A program made the position numbers and the translations under genes. The notes below the pieces were generated by a model. It saw nothing but the letters and a program-made list of their open reading frames with translations, ran no database searches and was not told the origin of the DNA. Below are positions 44,065 to 55,000 of a DNA stretch of 64,000 nt, one piece after another (position 1 is the first letter of the stretch; each line of letters begins with the position of its first letter). Location: positions 149,284 through 213,283 of the forward strand of contig JAEUPQ010000004.1 in the NCBI GenBank assembly GCA_016789405.1, written 5' to 3'. This DNA comes from Lysobacteraceae bacterium (GTDB taxonomy: Bacteria; Pseudomonadota; Gammaproteobacteria; Xanthomonadales; Xanthomonadaceae).

Positions 44065-47000
44065 GCTGTCACCGTCGGGTTGCACGGCAGGGCGCCGCTG
44101 GATTGGAGGAACGCGAGATAACGCTCGAACAGCGCGCGATCGGCTGGCGGACAGATGGCGCCGAACGATGCGGCGACGGCTTCGGTCGCGCTGCAATCGA
44201 ACACCGGCATCCCGGATCCGGGTTCGCGCGGTTCACCGGACTCTTCCGGGAACAAGCCGGCGAACGGCTTGAGCGCGTTGTCCGCACCGGCAGCCACCTC
44301 ATCGAGCAACGCTTGACGCCATTGCGCGTAGGGCACTTCGTCGATGCCGCCGATGCACTCGCGCATCGCAGCGACCGCGTCCGTCGCCGGAAGCGTGCGC
44401 GGATTGAAGTAGTGATAGTTGCCGTTGGCGTCGCCTGCGCCGAGCAGGACCCTGACCACCGTGCGGGCCACGTAATCGACCGGCGTCATGTCGAAGACGT
44501 CGCCGGGCATGTACGGCGCCAGGCCGAGCTGCGCACAGCCTCGGATCCAGGCGTTGAAATAGTCGCCCACGTTGCTGATGCCGTGCACGACGTCGCCGGT
44601 GATGCGCGCAGGACGATGGATCGCCACCGGCACCCCGCGGTCGCGGGCAACCAGCGCCAGCTGTTCGCCCACCCATTTGCTCTGGTTGTAGCCGCTGTAC
44701 TGGCCTGCACCATCCGGCGGCGCGTGGTCTTCGGTCACGCGAACGCCGACATGGCGACGGGTGAGGTACACGCCGAGCGTGGACACCAGTTGCACCGGTT
44801 TCAGATGGCCAGTGGTGGCAAGCACGAGCACTTCGCGGGTACCGCCGACGTTGGCGGCTTCCAGGGTTTCGTACGGCGCGATGAAGTTGACCTGGCCACC
44901 GTTGTGCACGATCGCATCGACGCGGTCGGCCAACGCGGCGAATCCCGCATCGTCCAGTCCCAGGCGCGGGCTGCCGAGATCACCCAGCACCGGCACCAGC
45001 CTGCGTTCGTCGCCGTCGCGCCAGAGGCGATAGCTCTCGAGATTGCGGCGGATGCGCCGGATGCCGTCTTCCGGCGTGTCGGCGCGCACGAGGCAGACGA
45101 CTTCGGCTTCGCTGAAATCGATGAGGTCGCGCAGCACGTAGGCGCCGAGGAATCCGGTGGCACCCGTCAGCAGCACCGAACGCGGTCTTTCGCGGGGCGC
45201 GCGCGGCGGCGCGACCCGGGCGGCATCGATCGCATCGGGCAGCACCACCCTGGCATCGAGATCGAGGGCATCGACGATGTCGCCGCTGCGGATGCGATCG
45301 ATGGTTTCGGCCAGGCCGACGATGGTCGGTGTCGCGAAGATCGACGAGAGCGGCACCTCGATGCCGAAGGCAGCGTTGAGCTTGAATGCCAGCGGCAGCG
45401 TCGACAGCGAATCGCCACCGCAGGAAAAGAAATCGTCGTCGGTGCCGAGGTCATCGCGGCCGAGCACGTCGCGCCAGACGGCCAGCACGGTCTCTTCGGT
45501 CGCGGTGGCGGGCGCGCGGCGGGCGCGCTCCGCAGGCGCGTCCGCCGCAGGCACCGGCAGCGCGCGACGATCGATCTTGCCGTTCGCATTCAGCGGCATC
45601 GCCGACAGCCGCATGTAGATCGAAGGAAGCATCGCATCCGGCAGGCGGCGCGCGAGGCCCGCGCGCAGGATCGTCGCATCGATGCCCTCCTCGGCGACCA
45701 CGTAGGCCACCAGCCTGCGATCGCCCGGACGGTCCTCGCGCAGCACCGTGACTGCGGCGCGCACGCCGGGCAGCGACGCAAGCGCATTATCGATTTCGCC
45801 CAGCTCGATGCGCACGCCACGCAGCTTGACCTGATGGTCGCGTCGCCCGATGAACTGCAGCACAGGCGCGCCGTCGCCATGGGCCGTCCAGCGCGCCAGA
45901 TCGCCGGTGCGATACATGCGCGCCCCACCGCCGACGAACGGATCGGCGACGAAACGCTCGACCGTCAGCTCGGGCGCACCCAGATATCCCCGCGCCACGC
46001 CGAATCCGCCGATGCACAGCTCGCCTGCAACGCCGTGAGGCACCGGTTCGCCGTGCGCATCGAGCAGATAGATGCGAACGCCCGGCAGCGGACGTCCGAT
46101 CGGCAGATCGGCGGCGATCACTTCGGCGGCGTCCCTGGTCGACAGCAGCGTCGCGCAGACCGAGGCTTCGGTCGGCCCGTAGTGGTTGCACACCTCCACG
46201 CGCCCGTTGGTGCTCTCTGCGAACCGGCGCACGAGATCCACGGGCACGCTCTCGCCACCGATCATCATCAGCTGCAGCGACGGCAGCAATGGTCCGTTGC
46301 GCGATGCCAGCGCCCAGCCTTCGCACCAGCGTCGCCAGAGCGCGGTCGGTGCATCGATCGCAGTGACGCCGAATTCGCGGCAGAAACGTTCCAGTTCGAC
46401 CGAACCGAGTCCCGTCGGCGCCGGATGCAGCACCAGCGCGGCGCCACAGGCCAGCACGGGAAAGACGTCGCCGACCGACGCATCGAAGATGAGCGGCGGG
46501 ATCATCAGCAGGCGCTGGCCTTCGAAGCGATGCCGCGCCAGGAAGCCGCGCACGAGGTTGACCGCACCGGCATGTTCGACAACCACGCCCTTCGGCGTTC
46601 CCGTCGAACCGGAGGTGTAGATGAGATAGGCCGCATCGGACGCCGTCGATGTCGTCGCCGGTGCGGCATCGGCCGGCGGGAGATCGGCGACATGCACGAC
46701 AGGCAACTTGTCCGCCAGCGCGGCGAGGAGCGTCTCCGCACGTGTCGACAAGGCAGGCGGCACGAGCAGCGCGCGCGCGCCGGAATCGGCGAGCAGGAAG
46801 GCGAGCCGTTCGTCCGGGCTGCCGGGGTCGAGCGGCAGGTAGGCGGCACCGGCAATCAGCGTGCCGAGTACGGCCAGGACGGCCTCGGCGGACCGATCAG
46901 CGAGCACTGCGACGACATCCTCCCGGCCGATGCCGTGCGCATGCAGCCAGGCCGCAATGCCATTGGCCTGCGTCGCCGCCTGGGCGTAGGACCAGACGCG

Positions 47001-48629
47001 AACACCATCGGCGACCGGCACCACCAGCGCATCGGCATCCGGCGTGCGCGCGACCTGCGCCGCGAACAATGCCTGCAGCGTGTCGCCCTCGCCCGCCAGC
47101 ACCGTACCGCCATCGCCCAGCGAGACCAGGGACGCGCGCTCGTCCGCATCCAGCAGCGGCAGTCGCGACACCGGCAATCCCGGGGCATCGCAGACGCCAC
47201 GCAGCAACGTCACGTAATGACGCGAGATGCGCTCGATGGTGTCCGGATCGAACAGGTCGGCGCCGTAGTCGATCAATCCATCGATGCCGTCATCGCCCTC
47301 GCTCAACGACAGGGTCATCTCGAAGCGCGCGCTCTGCGTCGCCGGCAGAATGCCGACACTGCGGATCCCGGACATCTCGTCACCGGAGCCGGAGGCCTTC
47401 GGTTGCAGCACGAACATGGTCTGGAACAGCGGCGCGCGGCCCGGGGCGCGCTCGATGCGGACACCTTCGATCACGCGCTCGAGGGGCGCCTCGGCGTTCT
47501 CCAGCGCGCGCAGCACGTGGTCGCGATTGCGCGCGAGCAACTCGCGGAACGCCGGGTCGCCCGACAGGTCGCCACGCAGCGGAATCGTGTTGATGAACAG
47601 GCCGACCATGCGACGAAGATCGTCGCTGTTGCGGTTGCCGACCGGGGAACCGACGACGATGTCGTGGTCGCCCGTATAGCGCGACAGCAGCGCCTGCCAG
47701 GCCGAGAGCATCAGCATGAACATCGTGATGCCTTCACGCCGCGCCAGCTCGACCAGGCGCGCATGCAGCCCGGCGTCGAGCGCGAAGACATGCCGTCCGC
47801 CCCGCGAGGAGAACACGGCACCGCGCGGGCGATCGGTCGGCAGATCCAGCAAGCCGCTGGTGCCACCAAGCGCGTCATGCCAGAAGGCGACCTGGCGCTC
47901 GATGCGTTCCCGCACCGCGGGATCGTGCTGCCACAGCAGGAAATCCGCATAACGCAATGCGGCGTCCCGAATCGCTTCGGTACCTGCGCGGAGATCGCTG
48001 TAGTCGCGAGCGAGCTCGGCCCAGATCACGCCCAGCGACATGCCGTCGGCGACGATGTGGTGGGTGACGAGCGTCAGCACGTGGCGATCGGGCGTCACGC
48101 GAATCAGCTGCACGCGCAGCAGCGGCGCCCGGGACAGATCGATCGGATCGACCGCCTGGCGGTCGACCGCCTCGCGCACGGCCCGGTCACGCTCGGCTTC
48201 CGGCATGCCGGAAAAATCGAGGTGGGTGATCGTGAGACCGCAGTCTTCGACGACTTGCTGCACCGGCTCGCCGGCATCCTCGCGGAACTGCATCCGCAGG
48301 GCATCGTGTCGCGCAAGCAGGCGGGCGCAAGCACCTTCCAGCGCCTGGGCGTCGAGTTCGCCTTCCAGCAGGCGGCTTTCGTAGATCAGGTACGCGCCGC
48401 TGCCAGGCTGCAGGCGCTCGAACACCCAGATCTGGCGCTGCGCCGAGTTCAGCGGAAGCACCTGCCCGGGCGTCGCACGGGGCCATGCCGTCGGAGACTC
48501 GGTCGCGACACCGGCACGGCGGGACAGACTGCGCACCAGCAGCTCGCGCTGCTGCGGGCTGAGCTTCGCCATGCGCTCGGCGAGCGCCGCGCTCATGCCT
48601 GCAGTCGGTCTGTCCGTGGTCGACGTCAT
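44061..48629 (-). CDS. nonribosomal peptide synthetase, C-A-T-reductase (terminating module)
   Basis: A 1522-residue synthetase. Condensation domain about 45-480 (THHIVADGMS near 190). Adenylation domain about 500-1010 with LIYTSGSTGTPKGV near 672 and NHYGPTEASVCATLL; eye-extracted specificity residues D-A-G-D-M-G-H-V-C-(K) match no code I know. Carrier domain with FFSCGGDSL, Ser near 1073. From about 1150 a thioester reductase: SVLLTGATGFLGAYVL (NADPH loop), VSTLGVY and YSGYNQSKW (YxxxK) near 1312. The chain is thus released as an aldehyde, or alcohol after a second reduction, instead of an acid. No epimerase or thioesterase. ATG 48629 has AGGAGA upstream; last codon overlaps the exporter start. 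Confidence 0.92.
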   Translation of the reverse strand: MTSTTDRPTAGMSAALAERMAKLSPQQRELLVRSLSRRAGVATESPTAWPRATPGQVLPLNSAQRQIWVFERLQPGSGAYLIYESRLLEGELDAQALEGACARLLARHDALRMQFREDAGEPVQQVVEDCGLTITHLDFSGMPEAERDRAVREAVDRQAVDPIDLSRAPLLRVQLIRVTPDRHVLTLVTHHIVADGMSLGVIWAELARDYSDLRAGTEAIRDAALRYADFLLWQHDPAVRERIERQVAFWHDALGGTSGLLDLPTDRPRGAVFSSRGGRHVFALDAGLHARLVELARREGITMFMLMLSAWQALLSRYTGDHDIVVGSPVGNRNSDDLRRMVGLFINTIPLRGDLSGDPAFRELLARNRDHVLRALENAEAPLERVIEGVRIERAPGRAPLFQTMFVLQPKASGSGDEMSGIRSVGILPATQSARFEMTLSLSEGDDGIDGLIDYGADLFDPDTIERISRHYVTLLRGVCDAPGLPVSRLPLLDADERASLVSLGDGGTVLAGEGDTLQALFAAQVARTPDADALVVPVADGVRVWSYAQAATQANGIAAWLHAHGIGREDVVAVLADRSAEAVLAVLGTLIAGAAYLPLDPGSPDERLAFLLADSGARALLVPPALSTRAETLLAALADKLPVVHVADLPPADAAPATTSTASDAAYLIYTSGSTGTPKGVVVEHAGAVNLVRGFLARHRFEGQRLLMIPPLIFDASVGDVFPVLACGAALVLHPAPTGLGSVELERFCREFGVTAIDAPTALWRRWCEGWALASRNGPLLPSLQLMMIGGESVPVDLVRRFAESTNGRVEVCNHYGPTEASVCATLLSTRDAAEVIAADLPIGRPLPGVRIYLLDAHGEPVPHGVAGELCIGGFGVARGYLGAPELTVERFVADPFVGGGARMYRTGDLARWTAHGDGAPVLQFIGRRDHQVKLRGVRIELGEIDNALASLPGVRAAVTVLREDRPGDRRLVAYVVAEEGIDATILRAGLARRLPDAMLPSIYMRLSAMPLNANGKIDRRALPVPAADAPAERARRAPATATEETVLAVWRDVLGRDDLGTDDDFFSCGGDSLSTLPLAFKLNAAFGIEVPLSSIFATPTIVGLAETIDRIRSGDIVDALDLDARVVLPDAIDAARVAPPRAPRERPRSVLLTGATGFLGAYVLRDLIDFSEAEVVCLVRADTPEDGIRRIRRNLESYRLWRDGDERRLVPVLGDLGSPRLGLDDAGFAALADRVDAIVHNGGQVNFIAPYETLEAANVGGTREVLVLATTGHLKPVQLVSTLGVYLTRRHVGVRVTEDHAPPDGAGQYSGYNQSKWVGEQLALVARDRGVPVAIHRPARITGDVVHGISNVGDYFNAWIRGCAQLGLAPYMPGDVFDMTPVDYVARTVVRVLLGAGDANGNYHYFNPRTLPATDAVAAMRECIGGIDEVPYAQWRQALLDEVAAGADNALKPFAGLFPEESGEPREPGSGMPVFDCSATEAVAASFGAICPPADRALFERYLAFLQSSGALPCNPTVTA

Positions 48630-48697
48630 GTCTTGCGTATCTCCTGTCTCGGCTCGATGGATCTTGTGTCCGGGATGTGGCAGCCCGATGGCAATGG

Positions 48698-51600
48698 TCA
48701 GCTGTCGAGCATGGCGAGGATGTCGGCCTCGGACAGGCCTTCGAGCTGATCGAGCATCCCCGCGAGCGCTTCTTCGTCGATATCGCCCAGGCGCGCCTGC
48801 ATCAGCTTCTGGGCGAATTCGCCGACGGTCGGCGCTTCGAACACCATGCGCAGGCTGATGTCGCCGCCGAAGCGCTTCTGCATGCGAGAGACGAGCTCGT
48901 TCGCCAGCAGCGAATGCCCCCCGAGGTCGAAGAAGTTGTCGTGCAAGCCGATGCGCGGCTTGCCCAGCACTTCGGCCCACAGTTCGGCCAGCGCGATTTC
49001 CTCGGGCGTGACCGGAGCGACGTCGGCGTCTTCCGCGACACCGTTGCCATCCGGCGCGGGCAGCGCCCGGCGATCGACCTTGCCGTTGGGCGTGAGCGGC
49101 ATGCGTTCCAGCAACATCCACGCGGATGGCACCATGTACTCGGGCAGCCGCTCGCGCGCCGTCGCGCGCAATGCGGCGACATCGGGCGAGGCGGCACCGT
49201 TCGCCGCGGGCACCACATAGGCCGCCAGCCGCTTGTCGCCAGGCCTATCCTCGCGGCAGACCACGACGACCTCGGCCACGTCTTCACGCGCCAGCAGCAC
49301 CGATTCGATTTCGCCCAGTTCGATGCGGAATCCGCGGAGCTTGACCTGGTGGTCGATGCGACCGATGACATCCAGCGTCCCGTCGCGACGCCAGCGCGCA
49401 AGGTCTCCGGTCCGATAGAGCCGGCCGCCGGCGCGCGCGCCGAACGGATCCGCGATGAATTTCTCTTGGGTCAGCTCCGGCCGGCCCAGGTAACCATGGG
49501 CCACGCCGAGGCCACCGATCAGCAACTCGCCCGGAACGCCGACCGGAACCGGCTGCATCCGCGCATCGACGACATAGACCTCGGTGTTGTCGATCGGGCG
49601 GCCGATGCTGACCGCAGCTTCGCCCGGTCGCACGCGATCGACCGTGGACCACACCGTGGTCTCGGTCGGACCATAGACGTTCCACAATTCGCCGCCACAC
49701 GCGAGCAGGCGATCGGCCAGCTCGCGCGGCAAGGCTTCGCCGCCGCAGAGCATGCGCATGCCGGCGCGTCCTCGCCAACCGGCATCCAGCAACATGCGCC
49801 AGGTGGCCGGCGTGGCCTGCATCGTCGTCGCACCGACGCGATCGAGCAGCCGGGCCAGCGCCTCACCCTCGCTGGCGGTCGTGCGATCGGCCAGGGCCAC
49901 GCGCGCACCGACGGTCAACGGCAACATCAGTTCGAGCAGCGCGATGTCGAAGGACAAGGTCGTGATCGCGCAGAGCGTGTCGTCCAATCCGAGACCGGGC
50001 ACGCGCGCCATCGACGCAAGGAAATTCACCGCCGCTCGATGCGGCACGCGGACGCCCTTGGGACGCCCCGTCGAGCCGGACGTGAACAGCACATACGCGG
50101 TGTCTTCGGCACTCGACGGACTCGACGCGGCAGCGCGATCCCCGCGATCTTCCAACGCGTCTTCGATGTGCAGCAGTGCATGCGCGCCTGGCGGCACCTG
50201 CGCGGCAATCGCGCGATCGACGATCACCACCGGCGCGCTGGCGTCTTCGAGCATGCAGGCAATGCGCTCGCGCGGGAATCCCGGATCCAGCGGCACGTAG
50301 GCCGCGCCGGACTTGAGCACGCCCAGCAGCGCGGCGAGCATGCGCGGCGTTCGTTCGAGATAGAGGCCGACCATCGCGCCCGGACCAACGCCATGGGCGC
50401 GCAAGCGCGCCGCCACCGCATCCGCCTGCGCATCCAGATCGGCGTAGCGCACGACGATGTCGGCCTGCGCCACGGCCACGGCCTGCGGCGTGCGTGCAGC
50501 CTGCGCCTCGAACAACCCGTGCAGGGTGGCCTGCTCCGGCAAGGACCGTGCGGTCTGGTTCCATTCGACCAGCATGCGGCGACGCTCGTCTTCCGGCAGG
50601 ATGGCGAGCTCATCGAGGCGGCGTTCGGGGTCGGCCACCACTGCGTCCAGCAGCGTTTCCAGGTGGCGCGCGAAGGCCTCGATGGTGCTGGCGTCGAACA
50701 GATCGGTCGCGTATTCCAGCAGCATGCTCAGGCCGCCGTCTTGCTCGCTGGCGAAGATCGACAGGTCGGCACGCGCGGTCCCCGAATGCGCGTTCTCGGC
50801 AGGCAGGGGCGTCATCGTCAGCCCCTGCAGGTGCAGCCCAGGGTCCGGGAAGTTCTGGTAGAACACCATCGTCTGGAACAGCGGGTTGTGGCTCAACCGG
50901 CGTTCGACGTTCACCGACTCCAGCAGCCGCTCGAACGGCAGGTCCTGGTGCGCATAGCTGTCGAGCGTGGTGGTCCGCACCTGCGCCAGGAATTCGCGGA
51001 AGCTCGGGTTTCCGGACAGGTCGGCGCGCATCGGCAGGGTGTTGATGAAGAAGCCGACCAGTGCTTCGAGTTCGCGTCGCGGACGGTTGGCATTGCCGAC
51101 GCCGACGACGATGTCGTCCTGTCCGGAGTAGCGATACAGCAGCGTCTGGAAGGCGGCGAGGAAGACCATGAACGGCGTGGCGCCCTCGCGGCGCGACAGC
51201 TGCCGCATGCCTTCCAGGAGCGGGACGGGAAGCACATGGATGTGGACGTCGCCTCGATAGCTCTGCACCGGCGGGCGCGGTCGGTCGGCGGGGATGTCGA
51301 GCACGGGCGGCAACGTCTGGAAGCGTCCGGCCCAGTAGTCAAGATGCGCACGCATCGCCGAACCGTCGGCCTCGTCGCGCTGCCTCAGGGTGTAATCGAC
51401 GTATTGCAGGGACAGTTCGGCCAGCGGCGAAGGCTTGCCTGCGAGGAACGCCGGATAGAGTTCGGCCAGTTCGCGGAAGATCACGCCGACGGACCAGCCG
51501 TCGATCGCGACGTGGTGGGCGCTGAGCGAGAACATCCAGTTCTCGCCATCGATCCGGATCAACTGCGTGCGCAGCATCGGTCCGTGCTCGAGGTCGAAGG

Positions 51601-52042
51601 GCGCGATCGCATCCTGCTTCGCCAGATGCCGCGCGGCCTCTTCACGCGCTGCCTCCGGCAGCGAGGTGAGGTCGTGGTGGACCATGCTCACCGGCGCCGG
51701 CGGCAATATCCGCTGCATCGGCCCTTCGGCATCCTGCACGAACACCGTGCGCAGGCTCTCGTGGCGGCGCACGATCTCCGACAGCGCGCGCTCGAACGCA
51801 TCGACATCCAGTTGCCCGGTCAGCCGGGTCAATGCAGTGACGTTGTAGACGCTGTTGCCCGGATCGAGGCGATCGAGGATCCACAGCCGCTGCTGCGCGG
51901 ACGACAAGGGCAGGCGCTCCGGCCGTGCCCTGCGGCCGATGTCCTGTTGCGTCGTTGCGCCGCTGCGCCTGGCCAGCTGCTGCATCAACAACTCGCGCTT
52001 CTCGGCCGACAGGCCGGACAGGCGCCGATCAAGTTCGCTCAT
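48698..52042 (-). CDS. nonribosomal peptide synthetase, C-A-T, glycine-specific by code
   Basis: A 1114-residue single-module synthetase: condensation domain about 40-475 (AHHVAIDGWS near 176), adenylation domain about 495-1010 (VLFTSGSTGRPKGV near 656; NVYGPTETTVW), and carrier domain with FFDLGGHSLL, Ser near 1043. The specificity residues read by eye are D-I-L-Q-L-G-V-V-W-(K), one or two changes from the well-known glycine code DILQLG(L/M)IWK. ATG 52042 overlaps the stop of the upstream synthetase gene (ATGA). The C-terminal 60 residues after the carrier domain are acidic and helical, probably a docking tail; a similar tail ends the upstream protein. Confidence 0.93.
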   Translation of the reverse strand: MSELDRRLSGLSAEKRELLMQQLARRSGATTQQDIGRRARPERLPLSSAQQRLWILDRLDPGNSVYNVTALTRLTGQLDVDAFERALSEIVRRHESLRTVFVQDAEGPMQRILPPAPVSMVHHDLTSLPEAAREEAARHLAKQDAIAPFDLEHGPMLRTQLIRIDGENWMFSLSAHHVAIDGWSVGVIFRELAELYPAFLAGKPSPLAELSLQYVDYTLRQRDEADGSAMRAHLDYWAGRFQTLPPVLDIPADRPRPPVQSYRGDVHIHVLPVPLLEGMRQLSRREGATPFMVFLAAFQTLLYRYSGQDDIVVGVGNANRPRRELEALVGFFINTLPMRADLSGNPSFREFLAQVRTTTLDSYAHQDLPFERLLESVNVERRLSHNPLFQTMVFYQNFPDPGLHLQGLTMTPLPAENAHSGTARADLSIFASEQDGGLSMLLEYATDLFDASTIEAFARHLETLLDAVVADPERRLDELAILPEDERRRMLVEWNQTARSLPEQATLHGLFEAQAARTPQAVAVAQADIVVRYADLDAQADAVAARLRAHGVGPGAMVGLYLERTPRMLAALLGVLKSGAAYVPLDPGFPRERIACMLEDASAPVVIVDRAIAAQVPPGAHALLHIEDALEDRGDRAAASSPSSAEDTAYVLFTSGSTGRPKGVRVPHRAAVNFLASMARVPGLGLDDTLCAITTLSFDIALLELMLPLTVGARVALADRTTASEGEALARLLDRVGATTMQATPATWRMLLDAGWRGRAGMRMLCGGEALPRELADRLLACGGELWNVYGPTETTVWSTVDRVRPGEAAVSIGRPIDNTEVYVVDARMQPVPVGVPGELLIGGLGVAHGYLGRPELTQEKFIADPFGARAGGRLYRTGDLARWRRDGTLDVIGRIDHQVKLRGFRIELGEIESVLLAREDVAEVVVVCREDRPGDKRLAAYVVPAANGAASPDVAALRATARERLPEYMVPSAWMLLERMPLTPNGKVDRRALPAPDGNGVAEDADVAPVTPEEIALAELWAEVLGKPRIGLHDNFFDLGGHSLLANELVSRMQKRFGGDISLRMVFEAPTVGEFAQKLMQARLGDIDEEALAGMLDQLEGLSEADILAMLDS

Positions 52043-55000
52043 GCCGTCCCAGCTCCATCCTGTCCCGACAACCTCTGCGCAACCTCGTCCTCGCTGAGGT
52101 TTTCGAACTCCAAGAGCAGGGCTTCCATGTGCCTGCGGTCTTCTTCTTCGCACGCCGCGACGACGCGCGCCGCGAACCCTTCCAGGGTCGGCGCTTCGAA
52201 CAGCACGCGCAGCGGCAATTCGATGCCGTACTCGTTCGACACGCGCGACAGCATCCGCGTCGCCAGGACGGAATGTCCGCCCAGGTCGAAGAAACCTGCG
52301 CGCACATCCACCGATGGCAGCGCCAGCAGTTCCTTCCACAACGCCGCGAGCCATGCTTCCTCGGGCGTGCGCGGCGCGACGATCTCGCCCTGCCCGGCCG
52401 GAATGCCCGGCGGCGGCAGCGCGCCACGGTCGATCTTGCCGTTGGGCGTCAGCGGGAACGCCTCGAGTGCCACGAACGCCGACGGCACCATGTAGTCCGG
52501 CAGCGAATGCCCAAGGTAGGTGCGAAGCGCGGCGGCATCGGGAACCGCCGCTCCGGAACCGTCGGCATCGCACACGTAATACGCCACGAGGCGGCGATCG
52601 CCGGGAACGTCTTCGCGACAATGCACGACGACCTGGCGCATGCCGGGCCATTGCGCCAGCACGCTTTCGATCTCCCCCAGTTCGATGCGGAAACCGCGCA
52701 GCTTGATCTGGTGGTCGATGCGACCGATCACCTGGATCGTGCCGTCACCGCGCCAGAACGCGAGATCGCCGGTGCGATACAGGCGCGCGCCCGGCTGGGC
52801 CGAATACGGGTCGGGAATGAATTTCTCGACCGTCAGGTCGGGCCGGCCGCGATATCCCGCGGCAAGGCCATCGCCACCGATCAGCAATTCGCCCGGCAGG
52901 CCGACCGGAAGCGGCTGCATGCGCCGGTCGACGATGTGGATCACGGTGTTGTCGACCGGCCGGCCGACCAGGATCGGCCCCTCGCCCGGTTCGACCCTGC
53001 AGAGGGCCGAATACACGGTGGTTTCGGTGGGCCCGTACAGGTTCCACAGCTCGCGCGCCATCGGCAGCAGGCGATCGGCCAACTCGCGCGGCAGCGCTTC
53101 GCCCGTGGAAATGATCCGCATCGCCGGATCGCCCGGCCAGCCCACGTCCAGCAGCATCCGCCAGGTCGCCGGTGTCGCCTGCATCAGCGTGGGTCGCGCG
53201 GATTCGATGAATCGACGCAGGCGCAGGCCGTCGCGCACGGTGTCGCGGTCGACCAGCAGGATGCGCGCACCGACCGTGAGCGGCACCACCAGTTCGGTCA
53301 GCGCGATGTCGAACGACAGCGTGCTGATCGCACAGATCGTGTCGTCCGCCGACATGCCCGGTTCGCGCGCGATGGAGCGGATGAGGTTCACCGCGGAACG
53401 CTGGCGGATCTCGACGCCTTTCGGCTTTCCGGTCGAACCGGAGGTGAAGATCACGTAGGCCGGATCTTCGGGACCGGCGCCGTCGGCAGGCGGCGCGGAC
53501 GGCAATCCGTCGATCGCGGCAGCGTCGTCGACTTCGACCACCGAAGGCACCGCGACCGGCAGCCGACCGCGCAATTCCGGCTGGGTGACGATGACGCGCG
53601 ATCCGGACAGTTCCATCATGTAGGCGAGGCGATCCTGCGGGTAGGCAGGATCCAGCGGCACGTAGGCACCGCCGGCCTTGAGGATGCCCAGCAGGCCGAT
53701 GACCATGGCCGGCGATCGTTCGACGAACAGGCCCACCAGCGCCCCGGCACCCACGCCCCCGGCACGCAGCGCATGGGCGACCGCGTTGGCACGCAGATCC
53801 AGTTCGCGATAGCTGATCGCACGATCGCCATATGCCAGCGCCGTCGCATCCGGCGTGCGGGCGACCTGTGCCGACACCTGCGCCGCGATCGTCGCATCCC
53901 CGGGCAGCGGCCTCGCCGTGTCGTTCCAGCGCGCGAGCGCCATGATCTCGTCGCGCGTCATCAGCGGCAACTGCGAGACCGGGCGCTGCGGGGAGTCGAG
54001 CACGCCCTCCAGGAGGGTGACGAAGTGTCCCGCCATGCGCTCGATGGTCGCGGCGTCGTACAGGTCTGTGCTGTACTCGAACATCAGTTCGCCAGGCGCA
54101 TGCTGGTTCACGAACAACAACAGGTCGCCCTGCGCGGTGGGCGGGCGCAACTCGGACCAGTGCAGCGCTTCGGTGCGCAGGTTCGGCAAGCGCACGTCGT
54201 GGGCGGGATAATTCTGGAAGAAATACATCACCTGCGCGAACGGCGTGTAGCTCGCCGAACGCGCGACGCGCAGCGATTCGAGGATCCGGTCGAGCGGCGC
54301 ATCGGCATGTTCCAGCGCCTGCAGCATCTCGGCCTGCGCACGTGCAAGCAGGGTGTCGAACGACGGCTCGTCTCCGACATCCGCCACCAGCGGCAGCAGG
54401 TTGATGAAGAAGCCGATCATCGGCTCCAGCTCGAAACGCGTGCGGCCGGCATGCCCCATCGAAGCGACCACGCGATCCTGGCCGCTGTAACGCGCGAGCA
54501 GCAGCTGCAGCACGACGAACAGCACCGTGGAGGGCGTGACCTTGCGTTCGCGCGCGTACGCATCGACGCGTTCCTGCAGCGCCTGCGACATCACGGTGGT
54601 GAATGCGTGCCCGCGGAAGGACTGGACGGAGGGGCGCGGCCGATCACTGGGCAGATCCAGCATCGCCGGCGCATCCGCGAGTCGACTGCGCCAGTAGTCC
54701 AGCGCGCGGTCCAGCCCCTCGCCATCGTGGTTGCGCGCCTGCCACAGTGCCAGGTCGGCCATCTGCAATTCGGGCTCGGGCAGAGGGCTGGCATCGCCGG
54801 CGCAGCGGCGGGCGTAGCAATCCGCGAACTCATCGACCAGGGTGGTCAGCGACCAGCCATCGATCGCGATGTGGTGGAACGCGAGGACGAGGAGATGGCG
54901 CTCGGGATCCAGGCGAACGAGATGTGCGCGGATTGGCGGCTCGCGATCGATCGCGAACGGAATCGCAACCGCATCGCGAGCGAGGCGCAGGGCGGATGCA

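Noticed and set aside
44103..48749. Open plus-strand frame of over 1500 codons opposite the reductase synthetase
   Set aside because: Typical high-GC antisense shadow: His/Arg/Ala-rich, no family, and the minus strand encodes clear NRPS domains. The same applies to 48677-52495 and 51925-55593 plus, and 4138-6222 minus.
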